Shown: positions 44,542 through 54,085, counted from the stretch's first letter. The stretch: DNA of 64,000 nucleotides from Gimesia aquarii (GCF_007748195.1 NZ_CP037920.1:5361800-5425799); one strand, 5' to 3'. Notes: generated by a model from the sequence alone, not told the origin. Numbers and translations: made by a program.

Positions 44542-47500
44542 ATGCAACACTTATGTGACTTACGTCCTGATCGCCCCGGTTATCGATTACAGAAACTGGA
44601 GGTCTTTAATTGGGGAACTTTTGACAGTCAAGCTGGAACTGTTTTTTGCTTTGAACCAAAAGGGCGAACAGCATTATTAGTTGGTCACAATGGATCAGGA
44701 AAGTCGACTCTCGTTGACGCCTTACTGACTCTACTGGTAGACGGCAAGACACGAAACTACAACGTAGCAGCAGGAGCGAAAAAAACAGAGCGTACACCCA
44801 AAAGTTATATTAAAGGCGCCTTTGATCGAACAACCGATGAATCAAACTCGAATGTAGTAAAGTTTCTACGTCCACAAGGAAATCATCTGACGGCAATTTC
44901 TGCTGTATTTAGCGATGAACAATTGGGACAATCTTTCACATTGACACAAATACTGTATCTCAAAGCCGACGGTTCTGATGATCGGGTTTATGCTATTGCC
45001 AATGAATCGCACGAATTAAAATCCGATCTACAAGGTCTGCAAAAATCTGATGCGGTTCGCGAGCATCTCAAACAACAAGGATACCAGACTACCAGAGCGT
45101 ATACTGAATATCTGGGTTGGATCACCAAACGAACTCAGATGCGAAGCAAAGCCATTGATATGTTCAACCAGACTGTGGCAGTCAAGGATATTCAAAGCCT
45201 GAATGTATTCATTCGCAGACATATGTTGGAAGCTCAGAACTGGCATGATAAAGTACAAGGGCTGCTGAAGCACTTTAATGATTTAAGTATCGCACATAAT
45301 GAGCTGGTTCGAGCTCAACAGGCACAGGAACTGTTACTTCCTGTTGAGAGCATTGGCAAGAAATATCGTCGTAAAAATGAGGCGCTAAATTTCTATCAGC
45401 ACCAGCTTGATGCATCTGAGTCATACTTCCCTCAATTGAAAATCGAAATCTTTGAGCCGGAACTGAGGGTACAGAATCAAAATCTGAAAACACAGGAAAC
45501 TGTGATTAAGAGATTAGATCAGGAACTGGAACAGACACGAGAAACCGTACGACAGACAAAAAATGAAATCGAACATGCGGGCGGTGAACGACTGCGACAA
45601 ATCCCTGGATTGATCCGGAATGAACAAACAAAGTTAGATTTTAAACGTGATACCTTTCAAAAATATCACAAGACTCTAAAAACTTGTGGCATCAATGACA
45701 TCGTAGGCAACGCGAAACAGTTCCAGCAGATTAACAAACAATTATGTGAAATATCCAAGTCAAACAGTGACAAACTAGTAGAGCTGAAAAACAGGCAAGA
45801 GACAACGCTTGGCCAAAAAACGAGCATCGTAAGCCAACTGAGACAGGAACGTGCTGATCTGGATATGCTACAAAAACAACATAGTAACTTGCCTCCCCGT
45901 TTTTCTACGATTCGCAGTCAACTCTGTGCCGATCTGGGTCTTGATGAAAGTCTATTTCCTTTTGCAGCGGAACTGATTTCAGTATTACCTGATCAACAGA
46001 ACTGGACCGCGTCCATCGAGATGGTTCTCCGTTCGTTTGCTCTCAGCTTGTTGGTTCCTGAACAGTTTTATCCACGTGTTCGAGCCTATGTCGAAGGAAA
46101 TCGCATAATTGATGCACACGGGGCAGGTCAACGACTGGATTATTTGTGTGTTGGAAAAGTCACGGATTCAGCCGGTGGTGATCGAATTCATCCGCAGTCA
46201 CTCTGCAATAAACTGCAATTTAAGCCGCGTCATAACCTTACCCCCTGGCTACGGACAGAAATTCAACAACGATTTAACTTTCACTGCTGTAATAGCATCG
46301 AAGAATTCAATGACGTTTCCAAATACGCCCTGACTGCACAACGACATGTCAAATACGATTCAAAGCGGCATCAAAAAGATGACCGAGAGCGCACAACAAA
46401 CCCACGTTTCTTCATTTTGGGTTGGGATAACACTGATAAGAAGAGTCGTATACGTCATCATATTCAAGAACTCGAATCCGAAATCAAAATTCTGACCGAT
46501 GAAATCATTTCAATTAATGACCAGATAGAAGAAATTCAAAATACGTTTCGAGCCGCGGATGCAGCCTTGGATATAAGTGACTTCGACAAGATCGATATCA
46601 AACGTCACCAAGATGAAATCGTTACACTTGAAGCAGAAAAAAAGAATCTGGAAGAATCGAATAAAACCGTACAAACGCTGCAAAAACGGTTGAAACAGTC
46701 AGAATCAGAGGAGCAGACGCTCAGTGCGAAACGTGATCTATGTTTCGAAAAACGTGCAAAATTGAAGGGTGATATTAGTCGTGTCACTAAACTGGTAGCA
46801 TTGGCTCACACTCAGCTACAGGCACAGCAGACAGCCGGTAATTTTGACGTACATCACGAAATGTTTGAAACCATCGCTGAATCACTGGATAAACCAGCTT
46901 TGTCGATTGAGAATTTTGAGCAACGAATTCAAAACTGGCGAGCTTCGACACAGAAGCAAATAGACAAATTGAGAAGTCCTTTAGAAAAAATCAAAGAGGA
47001 CCTGATTAGTGCCATGTCAAAATATCTGCGCGATTTTAAAGAAGCAGCAAATGACCTCGATGCCTCTCTGAAATCACTCGATAGCTTCCAGGGTTTACTG
47101 AATCAGCTTCGCCTGGAAGATCTGCCCCGTTATGAACGCCAATTCAAAAACCGGCTGAATGATCAAGTGAGCCAGGAAATCGCGCTGTTCAATACGGAAC
47201 TCCGCACCGAACAAAAGTTGATCGAAGACAAAATCACTCAGCTTAATAACGCACTGAAGGATGTTGAATATTCACCTGGAACGTATATGCGATTAAAGCC
47301 TCATCCGGTAAATGACCGAGAAATCGAGGATTTTCGACGCTCGTTGCGTGAGTGTCTTGATGATTCGCTGGAACAAACTCCTGAGGCGAACGAAGCAAGG
47401 TTTGTACGTATCAAAAATCTGGTCGAACGCTTGTCTGACAAAGAAAAAACAAATTGGAGAAAAAAAGTAATTGATGTCCGAAACTGGTACGACTTTGCTG

Positions 47501-47949
47501 CAGAGGAAATTGAGCTTCAATCAGGGTTGACTCGTAGTTGCTATGATGGAAGTTCGGGGCAATCCGGAGGAGAGAAGGCCAAACTCGCATTCACCATTCT
47601 GGTAGCCGCTTTAGCTTATCAGTTTGATATTGATCCCGTGGGCAATGTTCCCGGCAGATTTCAATTCGTTGTCGTTGATGAAATGTTCTCCAAAGTCGAT
47701 GACCAAAACGCCGAATATGCTTTGAAACTTTTCAATCAGTTTGGGCTGCAACTTTTGATTGTGGCTCCGCTGGATGCCAAAGCCCGTGTAACAGAGCCAT
47801 TTGTCGACCGATATCTACACGTGGTAAAAGATCCTGAGACAAATTGTTCAATTCTCCATAGTATGACAGCCCGCGAGTACGACGAAGTGGTACAGAAAGT
47901 CTCACACAACGCGAGACCAAAAGCGAATCAAAAACAGATTATGAAATAG
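44542..47949 (+). CDS. jetC: Wadjet-like JetC (SMC/MukB-like ATPase)
   Basis: The 1135-residue product is an SMC-family ATPase. The N-terminal head has Walker A GHNGSGKST (residues 48-56, Lys54). Two coiled-coil arms (residues ~290-450 and ~600-870) flank a central hinge-like region (~500-600). The C-terminal head has the signature motif near residue 1007 (SSGQSGGEKAKLAF) and Walker B VVVDEMFSKVDD (Asp1046, Glu1047 catalytic). All ATPase parts look intact. In Wadjet/MksB, JetC forms a dimer that extrudes DNA using ATP. It is in an operon with jetA and jetB. There is no jetD after it: the next genes, from 48101, lie on the other strand. Confidence 0.9.
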   Translation: MQHLCDLRPDRPGYRLQKLEVFNWGTFDSQAGTVFCFEPKGRTALLVGHNGSGKSTLVDALLTLLVDGKTRNYNVAAGAKKTERTPKSYIKGAFDRTTDESNSNVVKFLRPQGNHLTAISAVFSDEQLGQSFTLTQILYLKADGSDDRVYAIANESHELKSDLQGLQKSDAVREHLKQQGYQTTRAYTEYLGWITKRTQMRSKAIDMFNQTVAVKDIQSLNVFIRRHMLEAQNWHDKVQGLLKHFNDLSIAHNELVRAQQAQELLLPVESIGKKYRRKNEALNFYQHQLDASESYFPQLKIEIFEPELRVQNQNLKTQETVIKRLDQELEQTRETVRQTKNEIEHAGGERLRQIPGLIRNEQTKLDFKRDTFQKYHKTLKTCGINDIVGNAKQFQQINKQLCEISKSNSDKLVELKNRQETTLGQKTSIVSQLRQERADLDMLQKQHSNLPPRFSTIRSQLCADLGLDESLFPFAAELISVLPDQQNWTASIEMVLRSFALSLLVPEQFYPRVRAYVEGNRIIDAHGAGQRLDYLCVGKVTDSAGGDRIHPQSLCNKLQFKPRHNLTPWLRTEIQQRFNFHCCNSIEEFNDVSKYALTAQRHVKYDSKRHQKDDRERTTNPRFFILGWDNTDKKSRIRHHIQELESEIKILTDEIISINDQIEEIQNTFRAADAALDISDFDKIDIKRHQDEIVTLEAEKKNLEESNKTVQTLQKRLKQSESEEQTLSAKRDLCFEKRAKLKGDISRVTKLVALAHTQLQAQQTAGNFDVHHEMFETIAESLDKPALSIENFEQRIQNWRASTQKQIDKLRSPLEKIKEDLISAMSKYLRDFKEAANDLDASLKSLDSFQGLLNQLRLEDLPRYERQFKNRLNDQVSQEIALFNTELRTEQKLIEDKITQLNNALKDVEYSPGTYMRLKPHPVNDREIEDFRRSLRECLDDSLEQTPEANEARFVRIKNLVERLSDKEKTNWRKKVIDVRNWYDFAAEEIELQSGLTRSCYDGSSGQSGGEKAKLAFTILVAALAYQFDIDPVGNVPGRFQFVVVDEMFSKVDDQNAEYALKLFNQFGLQLLIVAPLDAKARVTEPFVDRYLHVVKDPETNCSILHSMTAREYDEVVQKVSHNARPKANQKQIMK

Positions 47950-48100
47950 GAGTCTTCTTGCCACTGGTCTCACCAGCACAGATTGTGAAGTAAACGATAA
48001 AAGCATGTCCATGTTCTTTATCATTGAATCGTATTATTTACGACACGCCTACTTATCTTCTTAATTCAGACCGACTCAAATTATTGTGATCAATCAGTGC

Positions 48101-48349
48101 TCAAAGTGCTCCTAGATCATCAGAAACAGCATCGATCAGACTCGTACCATCGATAATTTGATAGTTTCCTTTTTCGATACAATTCACGGACCTGCCAAAC
48201 TCGTCTTCCAGAAACTCATGTTTATCTTCTATTTCATAAAATCCATTCTTTTGATCATACTCATGACGGATTCTCTTGTATCCAGAGATCAGAACAGTCT
48301 CACCTGATCTTGTGACCACAGTGAATTCGCTTGCTTTCCTGACATTCAT
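48101..48349 (-). CDS. Small hypothetical protein
   Basis: The 82-residue product is acidic and compact, starting MNVRKASEFTVVTRSGETVLISGYKRIR and ending at a Gly-Ala-Leu. I do not recognise a family. It converges on jetC across a 151-base gap and is a separate transcription unit, so it is not a jetD substitute. Low to moderate confidence that it is real, because the frame is short and the ribosome-binding site unclear. Confidence 0.45.
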   Translation of the reverse strand: MNVRKASEFTVVTRSGETVLISGYKRIRHEYDQKNGFYEIEDKHEFLEDEFGRSVNCIEKGNYQIIDGTSLIDAVSDDLGAL

Positions 48350-48569
48350 TCTAATTTTCCTTATACATTGTGTACTAATATCGAAAACATTGTGTCTCTA
48401 CTACCAGCGTATTGTGAGCCCACCTGAGGAATGTGCTTCTCGGAGATTATCGGTGAAAATCACTTGATATTAAGAGGGTAGAGATAATGAGTCAGCAATC
48501 CTGAGATTACTTTCTTCAACTCAGTGAAACGTTGAGTTGATTGACTTCACTCACCTCAAAAGCGATCGA

Positions 48570-48995
48570 TTATTCACTCACTTTGCGAAGAAACTTGACG
48601 CCGTACTCCCAGAAATCAGCTTCTGGAAATTGCTTTTTGCGTACGATTTCTGAATGGAACCAGATGACTTTCTCTTCTAAAACAGTAAGACCAACTAAAA
48701 TATCTTTTCGATCGAGGTCACCTGCAAAGAGAAAAGAAACGCCAGATTGCGAAATAGACAAGCCTTGCACCTTGATTGTCTCTATATCAAAATCAAGAAC
48801 AGGATTCTCTGTTGGCAACAATATTTGGAAACTACCGCGAAAGGGTTTTCGTACATGTGACCGTTGATGTGCAAACTGGATCGAATTCTTTTGTTCGATT
48901 TTATCCAGAAGTGAAAAAATTCTCTCAGTAGCCTGTTGCTGAGATTTACTAGTTGCTTTTTTTATTTTGTTAATACTTGGGTTAGTGACTTGCAT
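48570..48995 (-). CDS. PilZ-domain protein (c-di-GMP binding candidate)
   Basis: The 141-residue product matches the PilZ fold. RSHVRKPFRGSFQI gives the arginine-bearing entry (R-x3-R type) and LSISQSGVSFLF gives the D/N-x-S-x2-G-like second motif. PilZ proteins bind cyclic di-GMP through these, then control motility, surface polysaccharide or biofilm. The first ~40 residues are a charged helix. It is transcribed alone on the minus strand. Confidence 0.7.
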   Translation of the reverse strand: MQVTNPSINKIKKATSKSQQQATERIFSLLDKIEQKNSIQFAHQRSHVRKPFRGSFQILLPTENPVLDFDIETIKVQGLSISQSGVSFLFAGDLDRKDILVGLTVLEEKVIWFHSEIVRKKQFPEADFWEYGVKFLRKVSE

Positions 48996-49523
48996 AAAGA
49001 CAGTGCTTTCTAAGTTGTATCGTAGTATTGGTCTGTCCTCCTAAGTAATAGCTCTCACTAACTCTATACACTCACATTTTCAGTAATTTTTTGAGGGAAA
49101 TTCCTCAAAACCAAGCTTAGTTGCCGACATATTACCGTCATCAATTTTATTTGTTGTAACCCGCAATATATGAAATTCCACAATTCAGTCTTTGCTGTGA
49201 GTGAATGTCTCATCGATTCGTTTACAACCAACCTCGCCTGACTTCGCATAAAGAAAAGCGAGCACATAATGATCTGGCGTGCTTAGAAAAGTACCTTGTT
49301 TATGAAATCGATTCTTCCTCTGCATTCTCGATCACAGAATCAAAGAGAGAAAAATAGAATTGAGATCCTCTCGTCAATGAATCCACATTTTTTTGAGTCT
49401 AAGCACGTTCTACAAATTTATCAGTAGTTTTCAGAGATGTTCTCCCGTTATTGCAGCATTAGATTAAACTGATCTCATTTAATCCACAGCTTGACGACTT
49501 TGACTTTGCCATCTTATAATCCC
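48996..49523. other. Intergenic region, no gene seen
   Basis: About 530 bases between the PilZ gene and a small frame ahead of the MFS gene. It should contain both promoters. A 67-codon minus-strand frame (49064-49267) has no ribosome-binding site and is not called. Confidence 0.4.
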
Positions 49524-49628
49524 ATGTTTTCATCTAATCTCGTACTGACCGAACAAGAAAACGATGCGGAGGCAGACCGAAATAGTCATGCAGGAAGCGC
49601 AGCTTTTGTCCCCGCCGGAGGAATTTAA
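49524..49628 (+). CDS. Possible 34-aa leader peptide upstream of MFS gene
   Basis: A 34-codon frame starts at ATG 49524 and ends TAA at 49626-49628. It overlaps the GGAGGA sequence that precedes the MFS coding frame. The peptide is hydrophilic and acidic (LTEQENDAEADRNS) and ends PAGGI. It might couple translation of the transporter to its own, as leader peptides do. A second 15-codon frame at 49588-49635 overlaps it in another register. No ribosome-binding site of its own is clear. Confidence 0.3.
   Translation: MFSSNLVLTEQENDAEADRNSHAGSAAFVPAGGI
49617..49622 (+). promoter_or_regulatory. GGAGGA Shine-Dalgarno before a non-standard start
   Basis: A perfect GGAGGA stands eight bases before ATT 49631, in the MFS gene's frame. 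No ATG, GTG or TTG occurs in that frame between it and TTG 49691, 69 bases downstream. It suggests that translation may begin at ATT (or ATA 49628). Confidence 0.5.
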
Positions 49629-49690
49629 TAATTAGCACTCCAGCAGAGAGTACTAACCAAACCGATCAAGGCAGTGGTACGAATCCACGC

Positions 49691-50920
49691 TTGAACTGGC
49701 TCAATTTTTTTGCGGCAGATGTTGGTGATGGCATTGGCCCTTTTATGGCCACTTATCTGATTACAACATCTCACTGGAGTGAGGCATCAATCGGAATATT
49801 CCTGCTCACTTTGAATCTGGCAACTGTTATCGCACAGACACCTTCCGGATGGTTGATCGACAATACGCGTTATAAGCGTTATCTCACAGCAGGCGCAGCA
49901 TTAACGATTGCCATTTGTGTCTTAGTCCCTGCCTTCGCATCGGAAATGGCCCCGGTATTGATATCAGCGGCGATTCTAGGCTTAGCAGCAGCAGTCATAC
50001 CTCCGGCAATTGCAGCGATCACACTTGGAATTGTAGGCCCCTCCGGACTCACAAAACAGACTGGCTCAAACCAGGCATTCAACCACGCCGGTAATCTCGT
50101 ATCAGCCGTAGCAATTGGATTAGTTGGTACTTATGTCGTATCTTGGGGTGTCTCACCCATCGTCGCATTTCTGGCGTGCAGCGCGGCAATAATCGCCTTA
50201 ATGATTCCTGAAAAGTCTATTAATCATACTGTAGCCCGCGGTGGAGTTTCGAAAATCGAAAAGGAGAGTCAATCAGAATCAGGGCGAAGCGCCCTGGCAT
50301 TGGTTTTTACAAATCGATCTCTGTTGATCTTTATGGTTTGTGTGGGTATGTTCCATCTCTCGAACGCAGCCATGCTTCCTCTTGCCGGGCAAAAGCTAGC
50401 GTTGGAACACAAAGAACTTTCCACACTCTATATATCCATCTGCGTTGTCATTGCTCAAGTCGTCATGATTGGCATTGCCGTGCTTGTGGGCCTGCGGTGC
50501 GATCAGTGGGGACGTAAACGTTTTCTACTCGTTGGCTTTGCCGTCCTTCCTCTGCGTGGTTTACTGTTTTCTCAGGCGGAGAACCCATATCTCATTATGT
50601 CTGGACAGATTTTAGATGGCATCGGAGCAGGAATTTACGGGGTCATTGTGATCCTTGTTGTCGCCGACCTGACGAGAGGCACAGGCGTATTCAACTTTGC
50701 AACAGGGGTCGTGATCACAATTCAAGGACTGGGTGCCTCCTTTGGCTCATTTCTTGGGGAATGGTGGGCCGGAGAATATGGCTACAGTTCGTCATACGCA
50801 CTCTTAACAGCACTAGGGGTAATCGCCTTGTTGATTCTGGCAGTATTAATGCCAGAAACTCATCCTGATAAAGTTAAGCCTTCGCGATTCAATTCTGGTA
50901 GGAGCCGGTCCACAACATGA
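49691..50920 (+). CDS. MFS transporter
   Basis: The product (409 residues from TTG 49691) has 12 membrane helices and major-facilitator features: an early WLNFFAADVGDGIGPF segment, the loop sequence CDQWGRKR between helices 6-7/8, and a GIGAGIYG helix. The exported substrate is unknown; drug or metabolite efflux is typical. Upstream in the same frame the codons continue to ATT 49631 with an ideal GGAGGA, so the true N-terminus may be 20 residues longer. Its last four bases (ATGA) overlap the next gene, an anion permease, so the two are coupled. Confidence 0.85.
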   Translation: MNWLNFFAADVGDGIGPFMATYLITTSHWSEASIGIFLLTLNLATVIAQTPSGWLIDNTRYKRYLTAGAALTIAICVLVPAFASEMAPVLISAAILGLAAAVIPPAIAAITLGIVGPSGLTKQTGSNQAFNHAGNLVSAVAIGLVGTYVVSWGVSPIVAFLACSAAIIALMIPEKSINHTVARGGVSKIEKESQSESGRSALALVFTNRSLLIFMVCVGMFHLSNAAMLPLAGQKLALEHKELSTLYISICVVIAQVVMIGIAVLVGLRCDQWGRKRFLLVGFAVLPLRGLLFSQAENPYLIMSGQILDGIGAGIYGVIVILVVADLTRGTGVFNFATGVVITIQGLGASFGSFLGEWWAGEYGYSSSYALLTALGVIALLILAVLMPETHPDKVKPSRFNSGRSRSTT

Positions 50921-52140
50921 CCACTTTTGTTGTCATCGTATACATTATTGTCTATCTCAGTATGCTCCTGGGTGGTATTCCTGGATTACGTGTCGACAGA
51001 ACCGGTGCTGCGTTGCTGGGTGCTATTGCCCTCTTAGCTGTTGGAAATATTAGCGAACAAAACGCACTGGCCTCAATTGATGTCCCTACGCTTGCACTCC
51101 TGTTCGGATTAATGGTTGTCTCGGCGCAATTCCAGCTGGGAGGATTCTACGGCATCGCGACAAAACGAGTAGTTGCGCAAGATATGTCTCCCCCGGCGCT
51201 CCTGGCTGTTGTGATTTCTCTTACTGGAGCATTCAGTGCCCTCCTCACAAACGATGTTGTTTGCCTGGCAGTCGCTCCGCTGCTGTCACACCTCTGTATC
51301 GAAAAAAAATTGAACCCGGTCCCCTATTTACTCGCATTGGCATGTGCAGCGAATATCGGCAGTGCAACCACGCTTATTGGTAATCCACAGAACATTCTCA
51401 TTGGTGAAGCGTTAAAAGTACCATTCAATGGATACCTGCTTATCGCAATGCCTCCCTGCTTACTCGGGCTCCTCATCGTTTGGGGAATCATCGTATCTCT
51501 ATACCGCGGTAAGTGGCATTTCGAGACAGAAGCAAGTTTAGAAAACACGGAGATTGAGTTTGATCGTTGGCAGACCTTCAAAGGAATTCTTGTTTTAACA
51601 CTATTAATCGCGTGTTTTATATTCACCGCATGGCCACGCGAGTTACTGGCATTGGGTGCGGCGGGAATATTAATGCTCAGCCGAAAATTCCATTCCCGGA
51701 AGATCATGGGGCTGGTCGACTGGTCTCTGTTGGTGCTTTTTATCAGCCTGTTTATTGTGAATAAAGCGTTTCAACTTACCGGCGGTATGGACTGGCTCGT
51801 CGCTCAGACCGAGTCCGCCGGCATCCCACTTGACCAACCGGCACCGCTGTTTATCTCAACTGTGATTCTGGGAAATCTGGTTTCCAATGTGCCAGCGATC
51901 ATGCTCTTGTTACCCATTGTCAAGGGAAGCGATGTGGGCCCGTTGCTGGCGCTCAGTAGTTCCCTCGCCGGTAATCTAATCATTGTAGGCAGTGTCGCCA
52001 ACATCATTGTGGTTGAATCAGCAAGACAAGCCGGTATTAAAATCGACTTCAAGACACATGCACGCGTCGGTATTCCAGTAACTCTGGTAACTCTTTCGGT
52101 AACAGGTGCTTGGCTTTGGCTGGTTAGTTTATTCAGCTGA
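50917..52140 (+). CDS. SLC13/ArsB-like anion permease
   Basis: The 407-residue product has 11 or so membrane helices and the ion-transporter (IT) superfamily pattern: the TNDVVCLAVAPLLSHL segment with NIGSATTLIGNPQNILIG and a second matching hairpin (GNLVSNVPAIMLLLPIV...). These hold the SNT-like loops of SLC13/CitM and ArsB-type carriers. Carboxylates, sulfate, silicate or arsenite are the usual substrates. Here it is coupled to an MFS transporter by a 4-base overlap. Its stop abuts the DoxX stop on the other strand with no gap. Confidence 0.85.
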   Translation: MTTFVVIVYIIVYLSMLLGGIPGLRVDRTGAALLGAIALLAVGNISEQNALASIDVPTLALLFGLMVVSAQFQLGGFYGIATKRVVAQDMSPPALLAVVISLTGAFSALLTNDVVCLAVAPLLSHLCIEKKLNPVPYLLALACAANIGSATTLIGNPQNILIGEALKVPFNGYLLIAMPPCLLGLLIVWGIIVSLYRGKWHFETEASLENTEIEFDRWQTFKGILVLTLLIACFIFTAWPRELLALGAAGILMLSRKFHSRKIMGLVDWSLLVLFISLFIVNKAFQLTGGMDWLVAQTESAGIPLDQPAPLFISTVILGNLVSNVPAIMLLLPIVKGSDVGPLLALSSSLAGNLIIVGSVANIIVVESARQAGIKIDFKTHARVGIPVTLVTLSVTGAWLWLVSLFS

Positions 52141-52548
52141 CTAAGTCATGTTTCTGATCGGAAGAACTCCCCAAAGTCGTTTCTCGCGCAGATACAAACC
52201 TAACCAGATAAGCACGCCAATCGCGACTTGAATCATGAAGGGATCACCTACGCGCCAATGAGTACAGATCGCTCCGCCCATGTATCCAGTCAATAATATG
52301 GCACCAAGCACGGCCGTCCATGGAATCAAATAGAGCAGCACACAAGTAATTTCAAGAATGGCAAGCGGCAAAATCATTGACTCCGGCAATCCGAGTTTCT
52401 CCATCCCTTCAGCAAACTCAGGTCCCCCTTTGAGCTTCATCATTGCGCTCATTCCAAAAGCAAGTGCAACGAGAACCGAAATCACACGCCCAATCCAAAT
52501 CATCACAGTCTGCGCAGTCGACGTCGGCTTTACTTCACTTTGATTCAT
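52141..52548 (-). CDS. DoxX-family membrane protein
   Basis: The 135-residue product has four membrane helices and the DoxX/TQO small-subunit pattern (ALAFGMSAMMKLKGGPEFAEGMEKLGLPESMILPLAILEIT). DoxX proteins occur with thiosulfate:quinone oxidoreductases and in stress loci. AAAGGA supports the ATG. It is the first gene of the minus-strand block leading to the YCII/sigma set. Its stop touches the permease stop. Confidence 0.8.
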   Translation of the reverse strand: MNQSEVKPTSTAQTVMIWIGRVISVLVALAFGMSAMMKLKGGPEFAEGMEKLGLPESMILPLAILEITCVLLYLIPWTAVLGAILLTGYMGGAICTHWRVGDPFMIQVAIGVLIWLGLYLREKRLWGVLPIRNMT

Positions 52549-52715
52549 TTTTGATTCCTTTGAAAAACTTTATCGAAGTGTAACTCGCACTCTTTTGAAT
52601 CGTTATATTTTTTATAACTCACAGAGTCAACTCGAAAGGTTCTTCACTTTTCAAAGTTAACTCCCACAGGCAGGCCCCGTTCCTGGTCGGGCTTACCCAA
52701 CGAAACAAAATTTCT

Positions 52716-53606
52716 TCAAATTGTTTCTGCAATGACTTCGTCAGTAATATACGAGACCTTCTCCGTCATCGGATCAAAGGGGACCGAAACATGTTCATGC
52801 ATAACACGCCACTCCCCTTCCGTTCTCTGGTAGCCGATCGTTATTCGCAACCAGGTCTGGCCAACTGGACTCTCTTCATCAATCGGTACGACATGATGCA
52901 ATCCGTGAGCAAAGGCCACATCTCCATCTACCGTAACTGTAAAATCACGATGCTCAGATTTCATTTTAGCTGGAAAATAAGGTAAACATGCTTCCCAGTT
53001 TGCACGATATGCTTCAAGCCCTTTGAGTCGGTAAGGTGGTTTGACATCATACAGAAGTATGTCTTCCGAATAGCCCGTCAGCATGGCATCCACGTCCTTT
53101 GACTCCAAGGATCCTGACCAGGCTTTGGCAAGCGACCGAATCTCGTCTTCATCCTTGGAAGCTGGTATCCCTTGGGCATTATTGTTACGTTCCGCAACTT
53201 CTGTTTGAACTCGTTCTTCCTGTTCACGTAACTCGGGTGTTAATGCTTCACCGAAGTCATCGAATTCAAATACTTGACGTATCTCGATATCCGAGTCTTC
53301 GGTCATTGGATTAGGACAACGCGTCACCCAGTCAATTGCTTCCTGCATTGAGCTCACTTTCCAAAGCCAGAACCCGGCAATCAGTTCCTTGGTCTCGGTG
53401 AAAGGACCATCGGTAACAGTTCGATCCTTCCCGGAAAAACGTATACGAGCGCCGTTTGAACTTGGATGCAAACCTTCTGCTGCGAGAAAGATTCCCGCTT
53501 TTGACAATTCTTCATTAAAGTTTCCCATCTCAGTAAGCAGTTGCTCGCTCGGCATTTCACCTGCTTCCGAACTTTTGGTCGCCCTTACAATCACCATGAC
53601 TTTCAT
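52716..53606 (-). CDS. YCII (DGPF) domain fused to a SnoaL-like domain
   Basis: The product (296 residues from ATG 53606) has an N-terminal YCII-related domain (residues ~1-115; TDGPFTETKELIAG) and a C-terminal SnoaL/DUF4440-like domain (residues ~150-280; AWSGSLESKDVDAMLTGYSEDILLYDV). SnoaL domains form cone-shaped pockets; YCII domains form small ferredoxin-like folds. A GAGGAGA sequence seven bases upstream supports the start. It is the gene furthest from the sigma factor in the ECF42-DGPF block. Its reaction is unknown. Confidence 0.82.
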   Translation of the reverse strand: MKVMVIVRATKSSEAGEMPSEQLLTEMGNFNEELSKAGIFLAAEGLHPSSNGARIRFSGKDRTVTDGPFTETKELIAGFWLWKVSSMQEAIDWVTRCPNPMTEDSDIEIRQVFEFDDFGEALTPELREQEERVQTEVAERNNNAQGIPASKDEDEIRSLAKAWSGSLESKDVDAMLTGYSEDILLYDVKPPYRLKGLEAYRANWEACLPYFPAKMKSEHRDFTVTVDGDVAFAHGLHHVVPIDEESPVGQTWLRITIGYQRTEGEWRVMHEHVSVPFDPMTEKVSYITDEVIAETI

Positions 53607-53698
53607 TAATTTTCTCCTCATCTATTAAAAACTTCATGTCACCATCTTCTTGGGACAGAAAAGACTAACTTCAATTTTGTTACACCGAAAAAAATTTG

Positions 53699-54085
53699 TT
53701 ACAGAACAATATCCGTATCCGCCTTGAATTCCTGGTCAGGCAAATTGGGTAATTCGACGAGGGGTCGAATCTCAACGGTCCCCTTCTTCGCTGGTGGTAG
53801 TTGGCTTGCCACTGCGATTGCCTCATCCAGATTCTCAACGTCAATCACATAGTATCCCCCGAGTTGCTCAGTCGTTTCGGCAAACGGTCCATCAGTTACC
53901 AGTCGTTTTCCATTACGAATACGAACACTGGTCGCCATCTCAACAGAATGCAAGGGAGATGCTGAAAGAAACTTCCCTTGCTTGTCCAGCTCATGACAGA
54001 CCGCCGTTGAGTCTGACATACACTGTTCACGCTCGTCTTGTGTCCAACCATTTTCCGCACTGTAGATCAGTAACATGTATTTCAA
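53699..54085 (-). CDS. YCII (DGPF) protein
   Basis: The product (128 residues) has one YCII-related domain with the [30 protein letters not shown] core. I start at TTG 54085, which has AAGGGG five or six bases upstream and gives MKYMLLIYSAE, the family-typical beginning; a longer frame from 54130 would overlap the neighbouring gene. It belongs to the run of DGPF genes that ends with the ECF sigma factor. Such proteins accompany ECF42 sigma factors in many bacteria. Function unknown. Confidence 0.82.
   Translation of the reverse strand: MKYMLLIYSAENGWTQDEREQCMSDSTAVCHELDKQGKFLSASPLHSVEMATSVRIRNGKRLVTDGPFAETTEQLGGYYVIDVENLDEAIAVASQLPPAKKGTVEIRPLVELPNLPDQEFKADTDIVL

Noticed and set aside
49064-49267. 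67-codon minus-strand frame
   Set aside because: No ribosome-binding site or protein-like pattern.
47950-49523. A possible jetD gene downstream of jetC
   Set aside because: The largest frames here are 82 and 141 codons, on the opposite strand. The first matches no family I know and the second is a PilZ protein. Neither resembles DUF3322/DUF2220.
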